Shown piece after piece: positions 9,904-19,053 of a DNA stretch of 42,892 nt. The position numbers and the translations under genes were made by a program. The stretch is from Candidatus Fonsibacter sp. GTDB lineage: Bacteria; Pseudomonadota; Alphaproteobacteria; Pelagibacterales; Pelagibacteraceae. Each line of letters starts with the position of its first letter. Positions within the stretch are counted from its first letter, which is position 1. The stretch spans positions 1-42,892 of the forward strand of contig VERQ01000002.1 in the NCBI GenBank assembly GCA_018882565.1. The letters run 5' to 3'. Below the pieces are notes generated by a model, which had not been told where the DNA came from, made no database searches, and saw only the letters and a program-made list of their open reading frames with translations.

Positions 9904-11193
9904 TTAATAACGATATGTATCTGGTTTAAAAGGTCCTTTTTCAGAAACGCTAATATAATCAGCTTGTTCTTTGCTTAATTTAGTAAGTTTTGCACCCACT
10001 TTTGCAAGATGTAACATTGCAACTTTTTCATCTAAATGTTTTGGCAAAACATAGACTTTGTTCTGATATTTTCCATTGCTGTTCCATAATTCTATTTGCG
10101 CAATAACTTGATTTGTAAAAGAAGCACTCATAACAAAACTAGGATGTCCTGTTGCACAACCAAGATTCACCAATCTACCTTCTGCTAATAAAATAATTCT
10201 TTTTTTATCTGGAAATTCAATTTCATGAACTTGTGGTTTTACTTCATTCCATTTGTAATTTTTTAACGCACTTACCTGAATTTCATTATCAAAATGTCCA
10301 ATATTACAAAGGATTGACCTATCTTTCATTTTTCTCATGTGTTCGATAGTAACAATGTCCTTATTTCCTGTTGCTGTCACAACAATGTCAGCTGAGGATA
10401 TAACCTCATCCATTAATACAACTTGATACCCTTCCATTGCCGCTTGCAATGCACAAATTGGATCTGTTTCAGTAATTAAAACTCTAGCGCCACTTTGTCT
10501 AAGTGATGCTGCACTCCCTTTTCCAACATCTCCAAATCCAGCAACTATAGCAACCTTTCCTGACATCATGACATCCGTTGCTCTTCTAATTGAATCTACT
10601 AAACTTTCTCTACAGCCATACAAATTATCGAATTTAGATTTAGTTACTGAATCGTTAACGTTAATTGCTGGAATTAATAATTTATTTTCTTTCTCTAATT
10701 TGTTTAAAGCTTTAACTCCAGTAGTAGTCTCTTCAGAAACTCCTTTAATATTTTTTAATAAGTCTTTATATTTATCGTGCAGCAACATTGTTAGATCTCC
10801 ACCATCGTCCAAAATAAGATTTGGTTTCCAATCTTTCTTTCCATTAATAGTTTGTTCAATGCACCACCAGTACTCTTCTTCTGTCTCGCCCTTCCAAGCA
10901 AATACCGGAATTCCTTTTGCAGCAATTGCAGCTGCGGCATGATCTTGTGTTGAAAATATATTACAAGATGACCATCTAACCTCTGCTCCTAGAGCCACTA
11001 ATGTTTCAATCAAAACTGCAGTCTGAATTGTCATGTGAAGACAGCCAATTATTCTTGCGCCTTTTAAAGGTTTGCTAGACTGATATTCAGCTCTAATTGC
11101 CATTAAGCCTGGCATTTCTGTTTCTGCTAGAGAAATTTCTTTATTACCAAACTCTGCTAGTTTTAAATCTTTTACTTTAAAATCTTGTGTCAT
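9904..11193 (-). CDS. ahcY: Adenosylhomocysteinase
   Basis: This 429-residue cytoplasmic enzyme hydrolyses S-adenosylhomocysteine to adenosine and homocysteine, removing the inhibitory product of methyl transfer. It shows the NAD-binding loop [11 protein letters not shown], the substrate segment [12 protein letters not shown] and the invariant C-terminus PDTYRY. The 53-base gap to the upstream chvG gene is too short for a SAM- or SAH-sensing riboswitch and shows no convincing promoter. Confidence 0.97.
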   Translation of the reverse strand: MTQDFKVKDLKLAEFGNKEISLAETEMPGLMAIRAEYQSSKPLKGARIIGCLHMTIQTAVLIETLVALGAEVRWSSCNIFSTQDHAAAAIAAKGIPVFAWKGETEEEYWWCIEQTINGKKDWKPNLILDDGGDLTMLLHDKYKDLLKNIKGVSEETTTGVKALNKLEKENKLLIPAINVNDSVTKSKFDNLYGCRESLVDSIRRATDVMMSGKVAIVAGFGDVGKGSAASLRQSGARVLITETDPICALQAAMEGYQVVLMDEVISSADIVVTATGNKDIVTIEHMRKMKDRSILCNIGHFDNEIQVSALKNYKWNEVKPQVHEIEFPDKKRIILLAEGRLVNLGCATGHPSFVMSASFTNQVIAQIELWNSNGKYQNKVYVLPKHLDEKVAMLHLAKVGAKLTKLSKEQADYISVSEKGPFKPDTYRY

Positions 11194-11246
11194 TTAAAAA
11201 GTTAATTAACAATAAAACTTGGGTATATCAATTTTATTTATGAACT

Positions 11247-12782
11247 TTAATCTGCTATTGGCAAATCAATCTCAACTACTGCACCCCTTCTTCCTTCTTG
11301 GTTTAAATTATACGCTTTAATGTGACCTTTGTGAGATTCGACTATATTTTTAACTATATTTAATCCTAATCCAGAATGCAGGCCAAACATTTCCTTTGGC
11401 CTATTACTGTAAAATCTTTCAAAAACTTTTCCGATATTACTTTCATTAAATCCAGGTCCTTCATCAGTAATAATTATTTTTGCATAATTATTTTTACTCT
11501 CAATATTTATTCTTAGCGTACTTTTTTCAGGACTAAATGAAATAGAATTTTCTAATATATTAGAAATAACTTGCTCAATTCTACTTTCAAAACCAATGAC
11601 AAATGTTTTTTTCTTGATTAAATTATTAATCTCTATTGAAATATTTTTTTTAGTATTATCGATAACTTGCTGATATTCATCCGCAACTTTTTTTACAAGT
11701 TTAATTAAATCAAATCTGGTTAATTGCAATTTAGCTTCTAATGCCTCTCCTTTGAGCATATTAGAATAGTCTGTTATTAATCTTTCAATCCTCACAACAT
11801 CGTCATTTAAAATTCCAAGCAACTTAGCTTTTTTTTCTGAATCTTTTGCATTAGGTAATAATTCTGATGCTGCTTTCAATGATGCTAACGGATTTCTAAT
11901 TTCATGAGTAAGATCAGATGCAAATCTTTCTGCAAATTCAATTCTTTTATATAAATTATCTGTCATTCCTGAAAGCGATTTTGATAAATTACCAATTTCA
12001 TCTCGTCTTAGATTAATTCTATTAATAATTTTATTGTCAGGGTGATCAGAGCTTGCGGATGTTGCGTAACGTCCTAAAATTCTAATTGGTTTAATAATGT
12101 TTGCATTTAAAAAAATTGAAAAAATTAAGATGATCGCAGCAACACTTAATGCAGTTCTGATAACAAAGTTTTTTCTTTCGATAACAGCATTTTCAATATC
12201 ATTAGAATCTTCCGAGATAACAATAAAGCCTTTGTTTTCCCCATTTAAAGTTAGAGAAGATAAACTAACAACAACAAAATTATTTCTGATCTTTCTTGAA
12301 AAAGTTAAAACCTTATCAGATCCTAATATACTTAAATTATCATTAATAATTTTATTAAGTAAATTTTCTTCTTGTCGAGTAGTTAGATCGGGTGTGTCTG
12401 GTATATTGTCAGTTGTTAATTTTCTTTCTTGAACATCTGGCACTTTATAAAAAGGTTTAGCATTTATATCTAGGGAGTGAGCATCTACTATGATTTGTTT
12501 TTTTAGATCATAAATTCTAATTTGATTAATATTAGGTAATAAATATTTGTAACTTGCTAAAAAATTTTTAAGATTATCCCTCTTGTAAGGAATACCCTGT
12601 AATTCCATGTTTAAAGCAATGTTCTTAATAAGTTTGGTATGTTCTTTTTTTTTGTTACCAACAAGCTCAGGTTCAATCGACTGAAGATATGAAAAAGTTG
12701 CAAGAATTAAAATTGAAAAGAAAAGTAAATTTATAAATAGAAATCTCGCTAATAAAGATTTTAAATTAACAGAAAATTTCAT
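11247..12782 (-). CDS. chvG: ChvG/ExoS-type sensor histidine kinase
   Basis: The 511-residue inner-membrane kinase has a membrane segment at residues ~12-32, a periplasmic sensing region of about 170 residues, a second membrane helix near 205-228, a HAMP linker and then the H-box. The phospho-acceptor histidine is residue 293 in LTHEIRNPLASL. The ATP-binding lobe includes the N-box (NILENSISFS) and GLGLNIVKNIVE. ChvG with ChvI senses acid or envelope stress in alphaproteobacteria. It lies 5 bases after chvI. In relatives a HPr-kinase/PTS gene set often separates chvG from ahcY; here it is missing. Confidence 0.88.
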   Translation of the reverse strand: MKFSVNLKSLLARFLFINLLFFSILILATFSYLQSIEPELVGNKKKEHTKLIKNIALNMELQGIPYKRDNLKNFLASYKYLLPNINQIRIYDLKKQIIVDAHSLDINAKPFYKVPDVQERKLTTDNIPDTPDLTTRQEENLLNKIINDNLSILGSDKVLTFSRKIRNNFVVVSLSSLTLNGENKGFIVISEDSNDIENAVIERKNFVIRTALSVAAIILIFSIFLNANIIKPIRILGRYATSASSDHPDNKIINRINLRRDEIGNLSKSLSGMTDNLYKRIEFAERFASDLTHEIRNPLASLKAASELLPNAKDSEKKAKLLGILNDDVVRIERLITDYSNMLKGEALEAKLQLTRFDLIKLVKKVADEYQQVIDNTKKNISIEINNLIKKKTFVIGFESRIEQVISNILENSISFSPEKSTLRINIESKNNYAKIIITDEGPGFNESNIGKVFERFYSNRPKEMFGLHSGLGLNIVKNIVESHKGHIKAYNLNQEGRRGAVVEIDLPIAD

Positions 12783-12787
12783 TCTAT

Positions 12788-13489
12788 TTAACTAACATTC
12801 CAGCGATAGCCACTTCCATATCTTGTCTCAATTGCTGAAAATTTAGGATCAATTTTTTTAAATTTTTTTCTTATTCGTTTAACATGACTGTCTATAGTCC
12901 TGTCTTCAATGTCATTATCCTGCTTATAGGCAATATTCATTAGGTAGGCTCTTTCTTTAACAACTCCTGGCCTTTTTGCTAATTCATAAATAATCTTAAA
13001 TTCAGTTGTGGTTAATTTGTCAGGCAAAGTCTTTCCTCCCCACTCACATTCTAATTGCTCGGAGTCTAAGGTTAATCTTCCAACGGTTAAAACATTTTTT
13101 GGTTGTGAAGCTGTCTTAGGTTCTAGCTTTCTAAATTGAACACGAATTCTCTCTATTAGTACTTTAATTGAAAAGCCTCCAGACTTTTTAACATAATCAT
13201 CGGCCCCTAGTTTTAATCCTAACAATTCATCCACTTCATCGTCTTTGGAAGTTAACAAAATGACAGGCATAGAAGATTTTTTTCTTAATTTTTCTAGTAA
13301 TTCTTCGCCGTTCATTTTAGGCATTTTTAAATCTATAACTGCAAGATCAGGAGGATTACGCGTCATTCCGATGTATGCGCTTTCACCATCAAGGTAAGTC
13401 TGAACTTTAAATCCCTCATTCTCAAGCGCCATTGAAACGCTTGTTAAAATATTTCTATCATCATCGACCAGGGCGATTGTTTTATTCAT
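12788..13489 (-). CDS. chvI: ChvI-type OmpR-family response regulator
   Basis: This 233-residue regulator has a receiver domain (residues 1-120) with acidic pocket D9-D11, the phosphorylated aspartate D53 (AVIDLKMP) and K103-region LTSKDDE switch. A winged-helix DNA-binding domain follows (about 135-233), ending RIRKKFKKIDPKFSAIETRYGSG in family style. It precedes chvG by 5 bases, forming one operon. An AT-rich TATAAA element just upstream of the start (39-base gap to polA) could be its -10, but no good -35 is seen. Confidence 0.9.
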   Translation of the reverse strand: MNKTIALVDDDRNILTSVSMALENEGFKVQTYLDGESAYIGMTRNPPDLAVIDLKMPKMNGEELLEKLRKKSSMPVILLTSKDDEVDELLGLKLGADDYVKKSGGFSIKVLIERIRVQFRKLEPKTASQPKNVLTVGRLTLDSEQLECEWGGKTLPDKLTTTEFKIIYELAKRPGVVKERAYLMNIAYKQDNDIEDRTIDSHVKRIRKKFKKIDPKFSAIETRYGSGYRWNVS

Positions 13490-13528
13490 ATAAATTATTT
13501 TATAATAATATTTGTATAATCAAAAGTT

Positions 13529-16324
13529 TTAATGCGCAGTTGTCCAATTTAATCCTTCTTTAATATCTACGCTTAAAGGAATGGAAAATTTATAGTCAGG
13601 TTCTGACGCTTTTGACATTATTTCGACAATATCAGTTTTTGATTTTTTAATATTATCAGCAGAAGATTCGAATACTAACTCATCATGAATCTGCAAAAGC
13701 ATTTTGCATTTTAAATCTTGATCTTGAATTTTTTGATCTATCTTTATCATTGCAAGCCTTAAAAGATCAGCTGCAGTTCCTTGTATTGGAGCATTAATAG
13801 ACGCTCTTTCTTGAAAAGTTCTTAAAGTATGGTTTTTGTCATTAATATTTGGAAAGTTACATTTTCTACCAAATATTGTTTTCACATAACCATATTTTCT
13901 ACAATTTTTTAATGTTTCATTCATATAATCTTTTATTTCTGGAAATTTCTTAAAATAAGATTTTAAAAAAGATTCTGCTTCAGTATTAGAAACTGAGATT
14001 TGTTTAGCAAGACCGTATGATGAGATTCCATAAATAATTCCAAAATTTATTGCCTTTGCTTTTCTTCTCATTTCTTCATTAATTTCATTTTGTTTTACCT
14101 CAAAGATTTGAGCTGCTGTAATATTATGAATGTCTTCTGAATTTAAAAAACCTTTCTTAAGTTCTTTAACATCGGCCATGTGCGCAAGTATTCTCATTTC
14201 AATTTGACTGTAATCAGCTGAAATTAAAAAATTACCTTTCTCTGCTATAAATGCAGAACGTATCTCTTTTCCTTCTGCAGATTTAATTGGAATATTTTGA
14301 ATATTTGGATCGCTAGAAGCAAGTCTACCTGTATTGGTGGCGGCAAGTAAAAATGATGTATGAATTCTTTTAGTTTTTGGATCAATAAATTCTTGTAAAC
14401 TATCGGTATAAGTATTCTTTAATTTAGATTTTTGTCTCCAATCTAGAATAAATTGAGGTAATTCATGTCCTTGGAAAGCCAAGTCTTCTAAAATATTAAC
14501 ATTGGTTGCGTAATTGCCTTTTTTGGTCTTCTTAGTGCCAACAATTTTTAGCTTTTTATAAAGAATATCGCCAAGTTGTTTTGTGGATGCAATATTAAAC
14601 TCCTCACCGGCAAGTTCATAAATTTTTTTTTCTAGAACTTTTAAATCTTTCTCAAATTTTAATGACAAGTTTTTTAAAATTTTTTCATCAATTTTTATTC
14701 CGTTTTCCTCCATCTGTGACAAAACTTCAATCATTGGCTTTTCAAGCTCTTGATAAACCTTCAATACTTCTTCTTTAAAAATTCTATTATTAAAAAAATT
14801 ATATAATCTTAAAGTAACATCAGCATCCTCAGCCGCATATTCTGTTGCCTTATCAATATGAACCTTATCAAAAGTAACTTGTGATTTTCCTATACCAGCA
14901 ACATCTTTAAACGAAATCGTCTTATGATTTAAATGAATCTCAGAAAGTAAATCCATGCCATGACGATTTATTCCAGCATCCAATACATAAGACATTAACA
15001 TCGTGTCTTCTATTGAATTTAAATGAATTCCATATTTTTTTAATATTCGAAAATCATATTTAATATTGTGTCCAATTATTTTTATACTTTTGTCCTCAAG
15101 AAAAGGTTTGATTTTTTTAATAACAGCATCAGTATTTAACTGAGATTTAATTTGTTTATCTTCTTTGTTGGAATGATTTAATGGCACGTAATAAGCGTCA
15201 CCTTGTTTTACACATAAAGAAATGCCAACTAAATCAGCTTGTCTAATATTTAAAGAATTTGTCTCAACGTCAACAACGACGTAACCTTTTTTTTCAGCCT
15301 CTTCTAAGATTTTTTCTAGCTCAGATAATTTAAATACTGTTTTATAATTTTCTCTAGAAACATTCTCGCTTGTAGTAACGTTCTCTTTTGTTTCTTCTAA
15401 AATAATATCTTTTTTATCAGTCTGTCCTCCATAGGCTTTTTCAATTCTTTCCAAAAGTCTCGTGAATTCCATTTTTTTTAAAAATGAAATAATTTTACCT
15501 TTATCTAAATCCTTAACTATAAAATCTTCAATTTTTTCAACTGTAGGAACATCGTCTTTTAGCGTGACTAATTTTTTACTTATAAGTGCATTATCTTTAT
15601 TGTCAGAAATTGTCTGTCTTCGTTTTGGTTGTTTAATTTTATCTACATTTTTTAATAAGTTTTCTACTGAGCCAAATTCATTAATTAACTCTGCTGCAGT
15701 CTTAACTCCTATGCTTGGAACGCCAGGTATATTATCTGAACTATCACCCGCCAATGCTTGTACTTCAATAACTTTATCAGGGGTTACGCCAAATTTTTCC
15801 TTAACCTCTTCAATGCCAATATCTTTATTTTTCATTGAATCAAAAAGTGTTGTTTGATCATCAATTAATTGCATTAAATCTTTGTCGGATGAAATAATCT
15901 TAACTCTTGTGTTTTTTTTTAAAGCTTCTTTTTTATATGTAGCTATCAAATCATCAGCTTCATAATTTTCCATCTCTATACTAGGTAAATTAAAAGCTTT
16001 TACAGCTTCACGTATAAAACTAAATTGAGGTATTAAATCTTCTGGGGTTTCGTTTCTATTTGCTTTGTATTCTGGATAAATACTGTTTCTAAAATTCTTT
16101 CTGGCGCTATCAAAGATAACAGCTATGTGAGTTGGTTTTTCATGACCATTTTTTGATTTTGCATCTTCTAGAAATTTATAAAGCATATTACAAAATCCGC
16201 TGACCGCTCCTACTGGCATTCCATCACTTTTTCTTGTAAGTGGTGGAAGAGCGTAAAAGGCTCTAAAAATGTAACCAGAGCCATCAATTAGATAAAGAAG
16301 GTTTGTTTTTTTAGAATTGGTCAT
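13529..16324 (-). CDS. polA: DNA polymerase I
   Basis: PolA fills gaps and removes RNA primers during replication and repair. All three domains are present in 931 residues. The 5' nuclease covers about 1-295 (YEADDLIAT). The 3'-5' exonuclease covers about 325-515, with its catalytic acidic residues retained (VVDVETNSL, GHNIKYDF, YAAEDADV). The polymerase covers about 530-931 (TNTGRLASSDPNIQNIP, ADYSQIEMR, KAINFGIIYG, QIHDELVFE). The proofreading site therefore looks active. It is transcribed away from the ABC ATPase gene across a 48-base gap. Confidence 0.97.
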   Translation of the reverse strand: MTNSKKTNLLYLIDGSGYIFRAFYALPPLTRKSDGMPVGAVSGFCNMLYKFLEDAKSKNGHEKPTHIAVIFDSARKNFRNSIYPEYKANRNETPEDLIPQFSFIREAVKAFNLPSIEMENYEADDLIATYKKEALKKNTRVKIISSDKDLMQLIDDQTTLFDSMKNKDIGIEEVKEKFGVTPDKVIEVQALAGDSSDNIPGVPSIGVKTAAELINEFGSVENLLKNVDKIKQPKRRQTISDNKDNALISKKLVTLKDDVPTVEKIEDFIVKDLDKGKIISFLKKMEFTRLLERIEKAYGGQTDKKDIILEETKENVTTSENVSRENYKTVFKLSELEKILEEAEKKGYVVVDVETNSLNIRQADLVGISLCVKQGDAYYVPLNHSNKEDKQIKSQLNTDAVIKKIKPFLEDKSIKIIGHNIKYDFRILKKYGIHLNSIEDTMLMSYVLDAGINRHGMDLLSEIHLNHKTISFKDVAGIGKSQVTFDKVHIDKATEYAAEDADVTLRLYNFFNNRIFKEEVLKVYQELEKPMIEVLSQMEENGIKIDEKILKNLSLKFEKDLKVLEKKIYELAGEEFNIASTKQLGDILYKKLKIVGTKKTKKGNYATNVNILEDLAFQGHELPQFILDWRQKSKLKNTYTDSLQEFIDPKTKRIHTSFLLAATNTGRLASSDPNIQNIPIKSAEGKEIRSAFIAEKGNFLISADYSQIEMRILAHMADVKELKKGFLNSEDIHNITAAQIFEVKQNEINEEMRRKAKAINFGIIYGISSYGLAKQISVSNTEAESFLKSYFKKFPEIKDYMNETLKNCRKYGYVKTIFGRKCNFPNINDKNHTLRTFQERASINAPIQGTAADLLRLAMIKIDQKIQDQDLKCKMLLQIHDELVFESSADNIKKSKTDIVEIMSKASEPDYKFSIPLSVDIKEGLNWTTAH

Positions 16325-16372
16325 TAAATAAATATTATCTTATAAATACAAAAATTATATTACATAATATTA

Positions 16373-17305
16373 ATGGAAAATTTTTTAGCACTAGAAATTA
16401 CTAATCTTTCAAAAGAATTTAAGACAAAACAAAATACAATCCATGCTTTAAAAAACATTAGTTTAAATGTTAATAAAGGAGAAATATTTGGTTTATTAGG
16501 TCCAAATGGCGCTGGCAAATCTACATTTATAAATATTCTTGCAGGGACAGTTATAAAATCTTCTGGTTCAGTAAAGGTATGGAATTTTGATCTAGATAAA
16601 AATCCTAGAGAGGTAAGAAGTTCTATTGGAATAGTCCCTCAAGAAACAAATCTTGATCCATTTTTTTCTCCAAGAAAATTGCTCGAAATTCAAGCTGGAA
16701 TGTATGGAATAAAAGAAAGTGAAAGAATTACAGATAAAATTTTAGAGATCACTATGCTTAAAGACAAAGCAGATTCCTATGCTCGAAGTTTATCTGGAGG
16801 AATGAAGCGAAGATTATTAGTTGCAAAAGCACTTGTTCACCGCCCTCCTATTTTAATTCTGGATGAGCCTACAGCTGGCGTTGATGTAGATCTTAGACAA
16901 CAACTTTTAGAAAACATTCAACAGCTTAACAAACAAGGTGTAACTATTATTTTAACAACACACTATCTGCAAGAAGCCCAACAATTATGTGACCGTATTG
17001 CAATTATTAATAATGGCGAACTAATAGCATTGGATAAAACTGAAAATTTACTAAATAATATACTAACAAAAAAAATAATTTTTAAATTAAAAATTCCTAA
17101 AAATATTGGGGAAAAACTGAAGTCTGGTCTTACAATTAATTACCCTAAACCTGACCTTATTAGCGTTACCTACAATAAAAATGAGAATAAAATTGAAGAA
17201 ATCATATCCGAAGTTAAAGAAAAAAATATTGAAATTTTGGACATTTTAACAGAAGATGCAGACTTAGAAGATGTTTTTTTAAAACTGACAAAAAAAAATG
17301 CTTAA
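16373..17305 (+). CDS. ABC transporter ATPase, ABC-2/YadG-like
   Basis: This 310-residue ATPase has Walker A GPNGAGKST, signature LSGGMKRRL, Walker B LILDEPTAG and an H-loop histidine in TTHYLQEA. The ~80-residue C-terminal extension and overall sequence match the YadG/NatA group that works with ABC-2-type membrane partners, not the energy-coupling ATPases of ECF vitamin importers. No ABC-2 permease gene is in the window, so its partner must be encoded elsewhere. It overlaps bioY by 8 bases. The divergent gap to polA is only 48 bases and must hold both promoters. Confidence 0.85.
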   Translation: MENFLALEITNLSKEFKTKQNTIHALKNISLNVNKGEIFGLLGPNGAGKSTFINILAGTVIKSSGSVKVWNFDLDKNPREVRSSIGIVPQETNLDPFFSPRKLLEIQAGMYGIKESERITDKILEITMLKDKADSYARSLSGGMKRRLLVAKALVHRPPILILDEPTAGVDVDLRQQLLENIQQLNKQGVTIILTTHYLQEAQQLCDRIAIINNGELIALDKTENLLNNILTKKIIFKLKIPKNIGEKLKSGLTINYPKPDLISVTYNKNENKIEEIISEVKEKNIEILDILTEDADLEDVFLKLTKKNA

Positions 17306-17870
17306 TAACAAAATTCAAAATAAAAAACTTTTTTTATTAAAAGAAATTATGTGGTTGTTACCCATAATTATTTTTGCAACTTTTATCATTACTTTATCTG
17401 CAAAAACTAAAGTTCCGTTTTATCCTGTGCCAATGACTATGCAAACGTTCGTAATCATGGCGATTGGTGTTGCTTTTGGAAAAAAAGTAGGTCTTTTAAT
17501 AATGTTAACTTATTTTTTAGAAGGCTTGTTTGGTCTTCCGGTATTTGCTGGCACTCCAGAAAAGGGGATTGGATTAAGTTATATACTTGGACCAACTTGC
17601 GGGTACTTAATGGGATATTTTATTACTGTTTATCTTTCTGGAAATATCAAAGATGAAGATAAAATTCTAACAAGAATTACAAAATTAATAATCGCAATTA
17701 TCCCAACTTATTTATTGGGAGTTATGTGGCTTGGTACGATATTTGGTTGGAATGATTCTATTATCAAGTTAGGAGTGGCCCCTTTTATATTTGCCGAATT
17801 ATTTAAAATAACTTTGCTTGCATTGTTAACTCCACATATTTTTAAGTTAAAAAAATATATAAAATCTTAA
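17298..17870 (+). CDS. bioY: BioY biotin transporter
   Basis: This 190-residue protein has about six membrane helices and the BioY signatures PVPMTMQTFVI near residue 45, GLPVFAGTPEKG near 78 and LGPTCGYLMGY near 98. BioY is the biotin-binding S component of an ECF importer and in many bacteria acts alone, without BioM and BioN. Neither is seen here. The family pattern GPTGGYL has a cysteine in place of the first Gly after Thr. It is translationally coupled to the ABC ATPase upstream. Confidence 0.9.
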   Translation: MLNNKIQNKKLFLLKEIMWLLPIIIFATFIITLSAKTKVPFYPVPMTMQTFVIMAIGVAFGKKVGLLIMLTYFLEGLFGLPVFAGTPEKGIGLSYILGPTCGYLMGYFITVYLSGNIKDEDKILTRITKLIIAIIPTYLLGVMWLGTIFGWNDSIIKLGVAPFIFAELFKITLLALLTPHIFKLKKYIKS

Positions 17871-17891
17871 ATTCTTTATATCTAATTATAA

Positions 17892-18317
17892 ATGTTCAAA
17901 AACCTTTTAGGTTCTTGGTATTTAAAAAAAAAAATATCAAATGGCTTTTTGGGCGAAGGGTTGGTGTCTTTAAAATCTAAAACATTAAATAATTTTTATT
18001 ACGAAGAAAAAAGCCTACTTCATAAAAAAGGCAATAGTGAAGCAATAGCTGGTTATCAAAAGTTTGATATCGTTGAAAATAGGAATGTTATAAAATTTTA
18101 CTTTTTGCTTGGTGATAAAAAAAATAAAATTTATCAAAAATTTAATAACAACTTCAAAGAGAATCTTGTTTCTTGGTACTTTTGTAAAAAAGATACCTAC
18201 AAAACATACTTAAGAGTAATAAATAATAATTTGTTTAAAATAGATCACTTAATAACTGGTCCAAATAAAAGAATGTTAATACAGAACACTTATTTTAGAT
18301 CTTGTAAGAATAATTAG
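17892..18317 (+). CDS. DUF6314-like protein of unknown function
   Basis: A soluble 141-residue protein with alternating strand-like segments, suggesting a small beta-barrel. The order of landmarks (LLGSWYLKKKI at the start, a central EEKSLL and IKFYF, then ITGPNKRMLIQNTYFR at the end) matches DUF6314 proteins of alphaproteobacteria, whose role is not known. It lies 21 bases after bioY and ends exactly one base before the stop of the opposing regA gene. Family assignment is by pattern only. Confidence 0.6.
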   Translation: MFKNLLGSWYLKKKISNGFLGEGLVSLKSKTLNNFYYEEKSLLHKKGNSEAIAGYQKFDIVENRNVIKFYFLLGDKKNKIYQKFNNNFKENLVSWYFCKKDTYKTYLRVINNNLFKIDHLITGPNKRMLIQNTYFRSCKNN

Positions 18318-18884
18318 TTATTTTGGAGATCTTTTCGAAAGTATTCTTTGAAGGGTTCTTCTGTGCATTTTAAGTCTTCTGGCCGTCTCAGAAACATTTC
18401 GGTCGCATAATTCAAATACTCTCTGAATATGCTCCCATTTTACCCTATCAGCCGACATTGGATTCTCTGGAGGAACTGCCTTCTTATCTTTATCTGCCAA
18501 TAAAGCGGCCTCTAAATCCTCGGCGTCTGCTGGCTTAGCAAGGTAGTCTATGGCTCCCGATTTAACCGCCGCAACAGCCGTTGGAATGTTTCCATAGCCA
18601 GTTAAAACTATAATTCTGCTGTCGGCTTTAACCTTGTGGATCTCTTTAACAACATCCAGACCACTCCCATCATTCAATCTGAGGTCTATAATGGCAAAAC
18701 TTGGAGCCGCAGATTTAACTTTTTGGTTAGCCTCTGCGACGCTAGAGGCCGAAGTAACTAAAAAACCTTTATTTTCCATGGCTTTTGAAAGCCTGTTTCG
18801 AAATGGGTCGTCATCGTCCACTATGAGCAAAGATTTGTTCTCGAACTGTCCTAGATTCAATTTTGAGGTTAAAATTTTATTCAT
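18318..18884 (-). CDS. regA: RegA/PrrA/ActR redox response regulator
   Basis: This 188-residue regulator is nearly the full length of RegA. The receiver domain (residues ~17-130) has the acidic cluster D23-D26 and phospho-acceptor D67 in IIDLRLNDGSG. A short proline linker (PPENP, near 137) leads to a Fis-type helix-turn-helix (DRNVSETARRLKMHRRTLQR). RegA with kinase RegB controls respiration, carbon and energy genes in response to redox state. Its kinase gene is about 4.3 kb away beyond the polyamine operon. By hand count 211 of 480 bases (18361-18840) are G or C, 44%, against 18-35% in three neighbouring 60-base lines. Confidence 0.93.
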   Translation of the reverse strand: MNKILTSKLNLGQFENKSLLIVDDDDPFRNRLSKAMENKGFLVTSASSVAEANQKVKSAAPSFAIIDLRLNDGSGLDVVKEIHKVKADSRIIVLTGYGNIPTAVAAVKSGAIDYLAKPADAEDLEAALLADKDKKAVPPENPMSADRVKWEHIQRVFELCDRNVSETARRLKMHRRTLQRILSKRSPK

Positions 18885-18893
18885 TGAGACCCA

Positions 18894-18922
18894 AGTATAG
18901 TCCTTCTGTAAGCCGATCTCAA
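18894..18922 (-). promoter_or_regulatory. Predicted sigma-70 promoter of regA
   Basis: On the minus strand TTGAGA (18917-18922) and TATACT (18894-18899) are separated by 17 bases. Only 9 bases separate the -10 from the regA ATG, so transcription should start about 3 bases before the ATG. There is no Shine-Dalgarno sequence, so the mRNA is predicted to be nearly leaderless. Confidence 0.6.
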
Positions 18923-18929
18923 GCTAAGG

Positions 18930-18940
18930 TCACAGTGTGA
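18930..18940. promoter_or_regulatory. Palindrome in regA-polyamine intergenic region, possible operator
   Basis: TCACAGTGTGA is a perfect 11-base inverted repeat placed 8 bases upstream of the regA -35, within the 169-base divergent gap. It could bind a dimeric regulator of regA, the polyamine operon or both. Repeats of this size also occur by chance in tens of places in a window this long, so only its location makes it notable. The rest of the gap toward the polyamine operon is AT-rich, with TTTACA at 18970-18975 but no good -10 partner. Confidence 0.25.
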
Positions 18941-19053
18941 AAAAATTTTTTCTTACCTAAAATAAATACTTTACAGAAATTAAAAATAGCATTAATTCCC
19001 GACTCAATTGGTTAATTAATAATAATTTTTTTAACAAAAGGACATAACAAGAA

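Noticed and set aside
11194-11246. SAM or SAH riboswitch before ahcY
   Set aside because: The gap is only 53 bases and shows no paired structure of a known class.
18885-19053. tRNA or other structured RNA gene in the largest intergenic gap
   Set aside because: No cloverleaf or conserved T-arm sequence is seen; the GC-rich half is explained by the regA promoter region.
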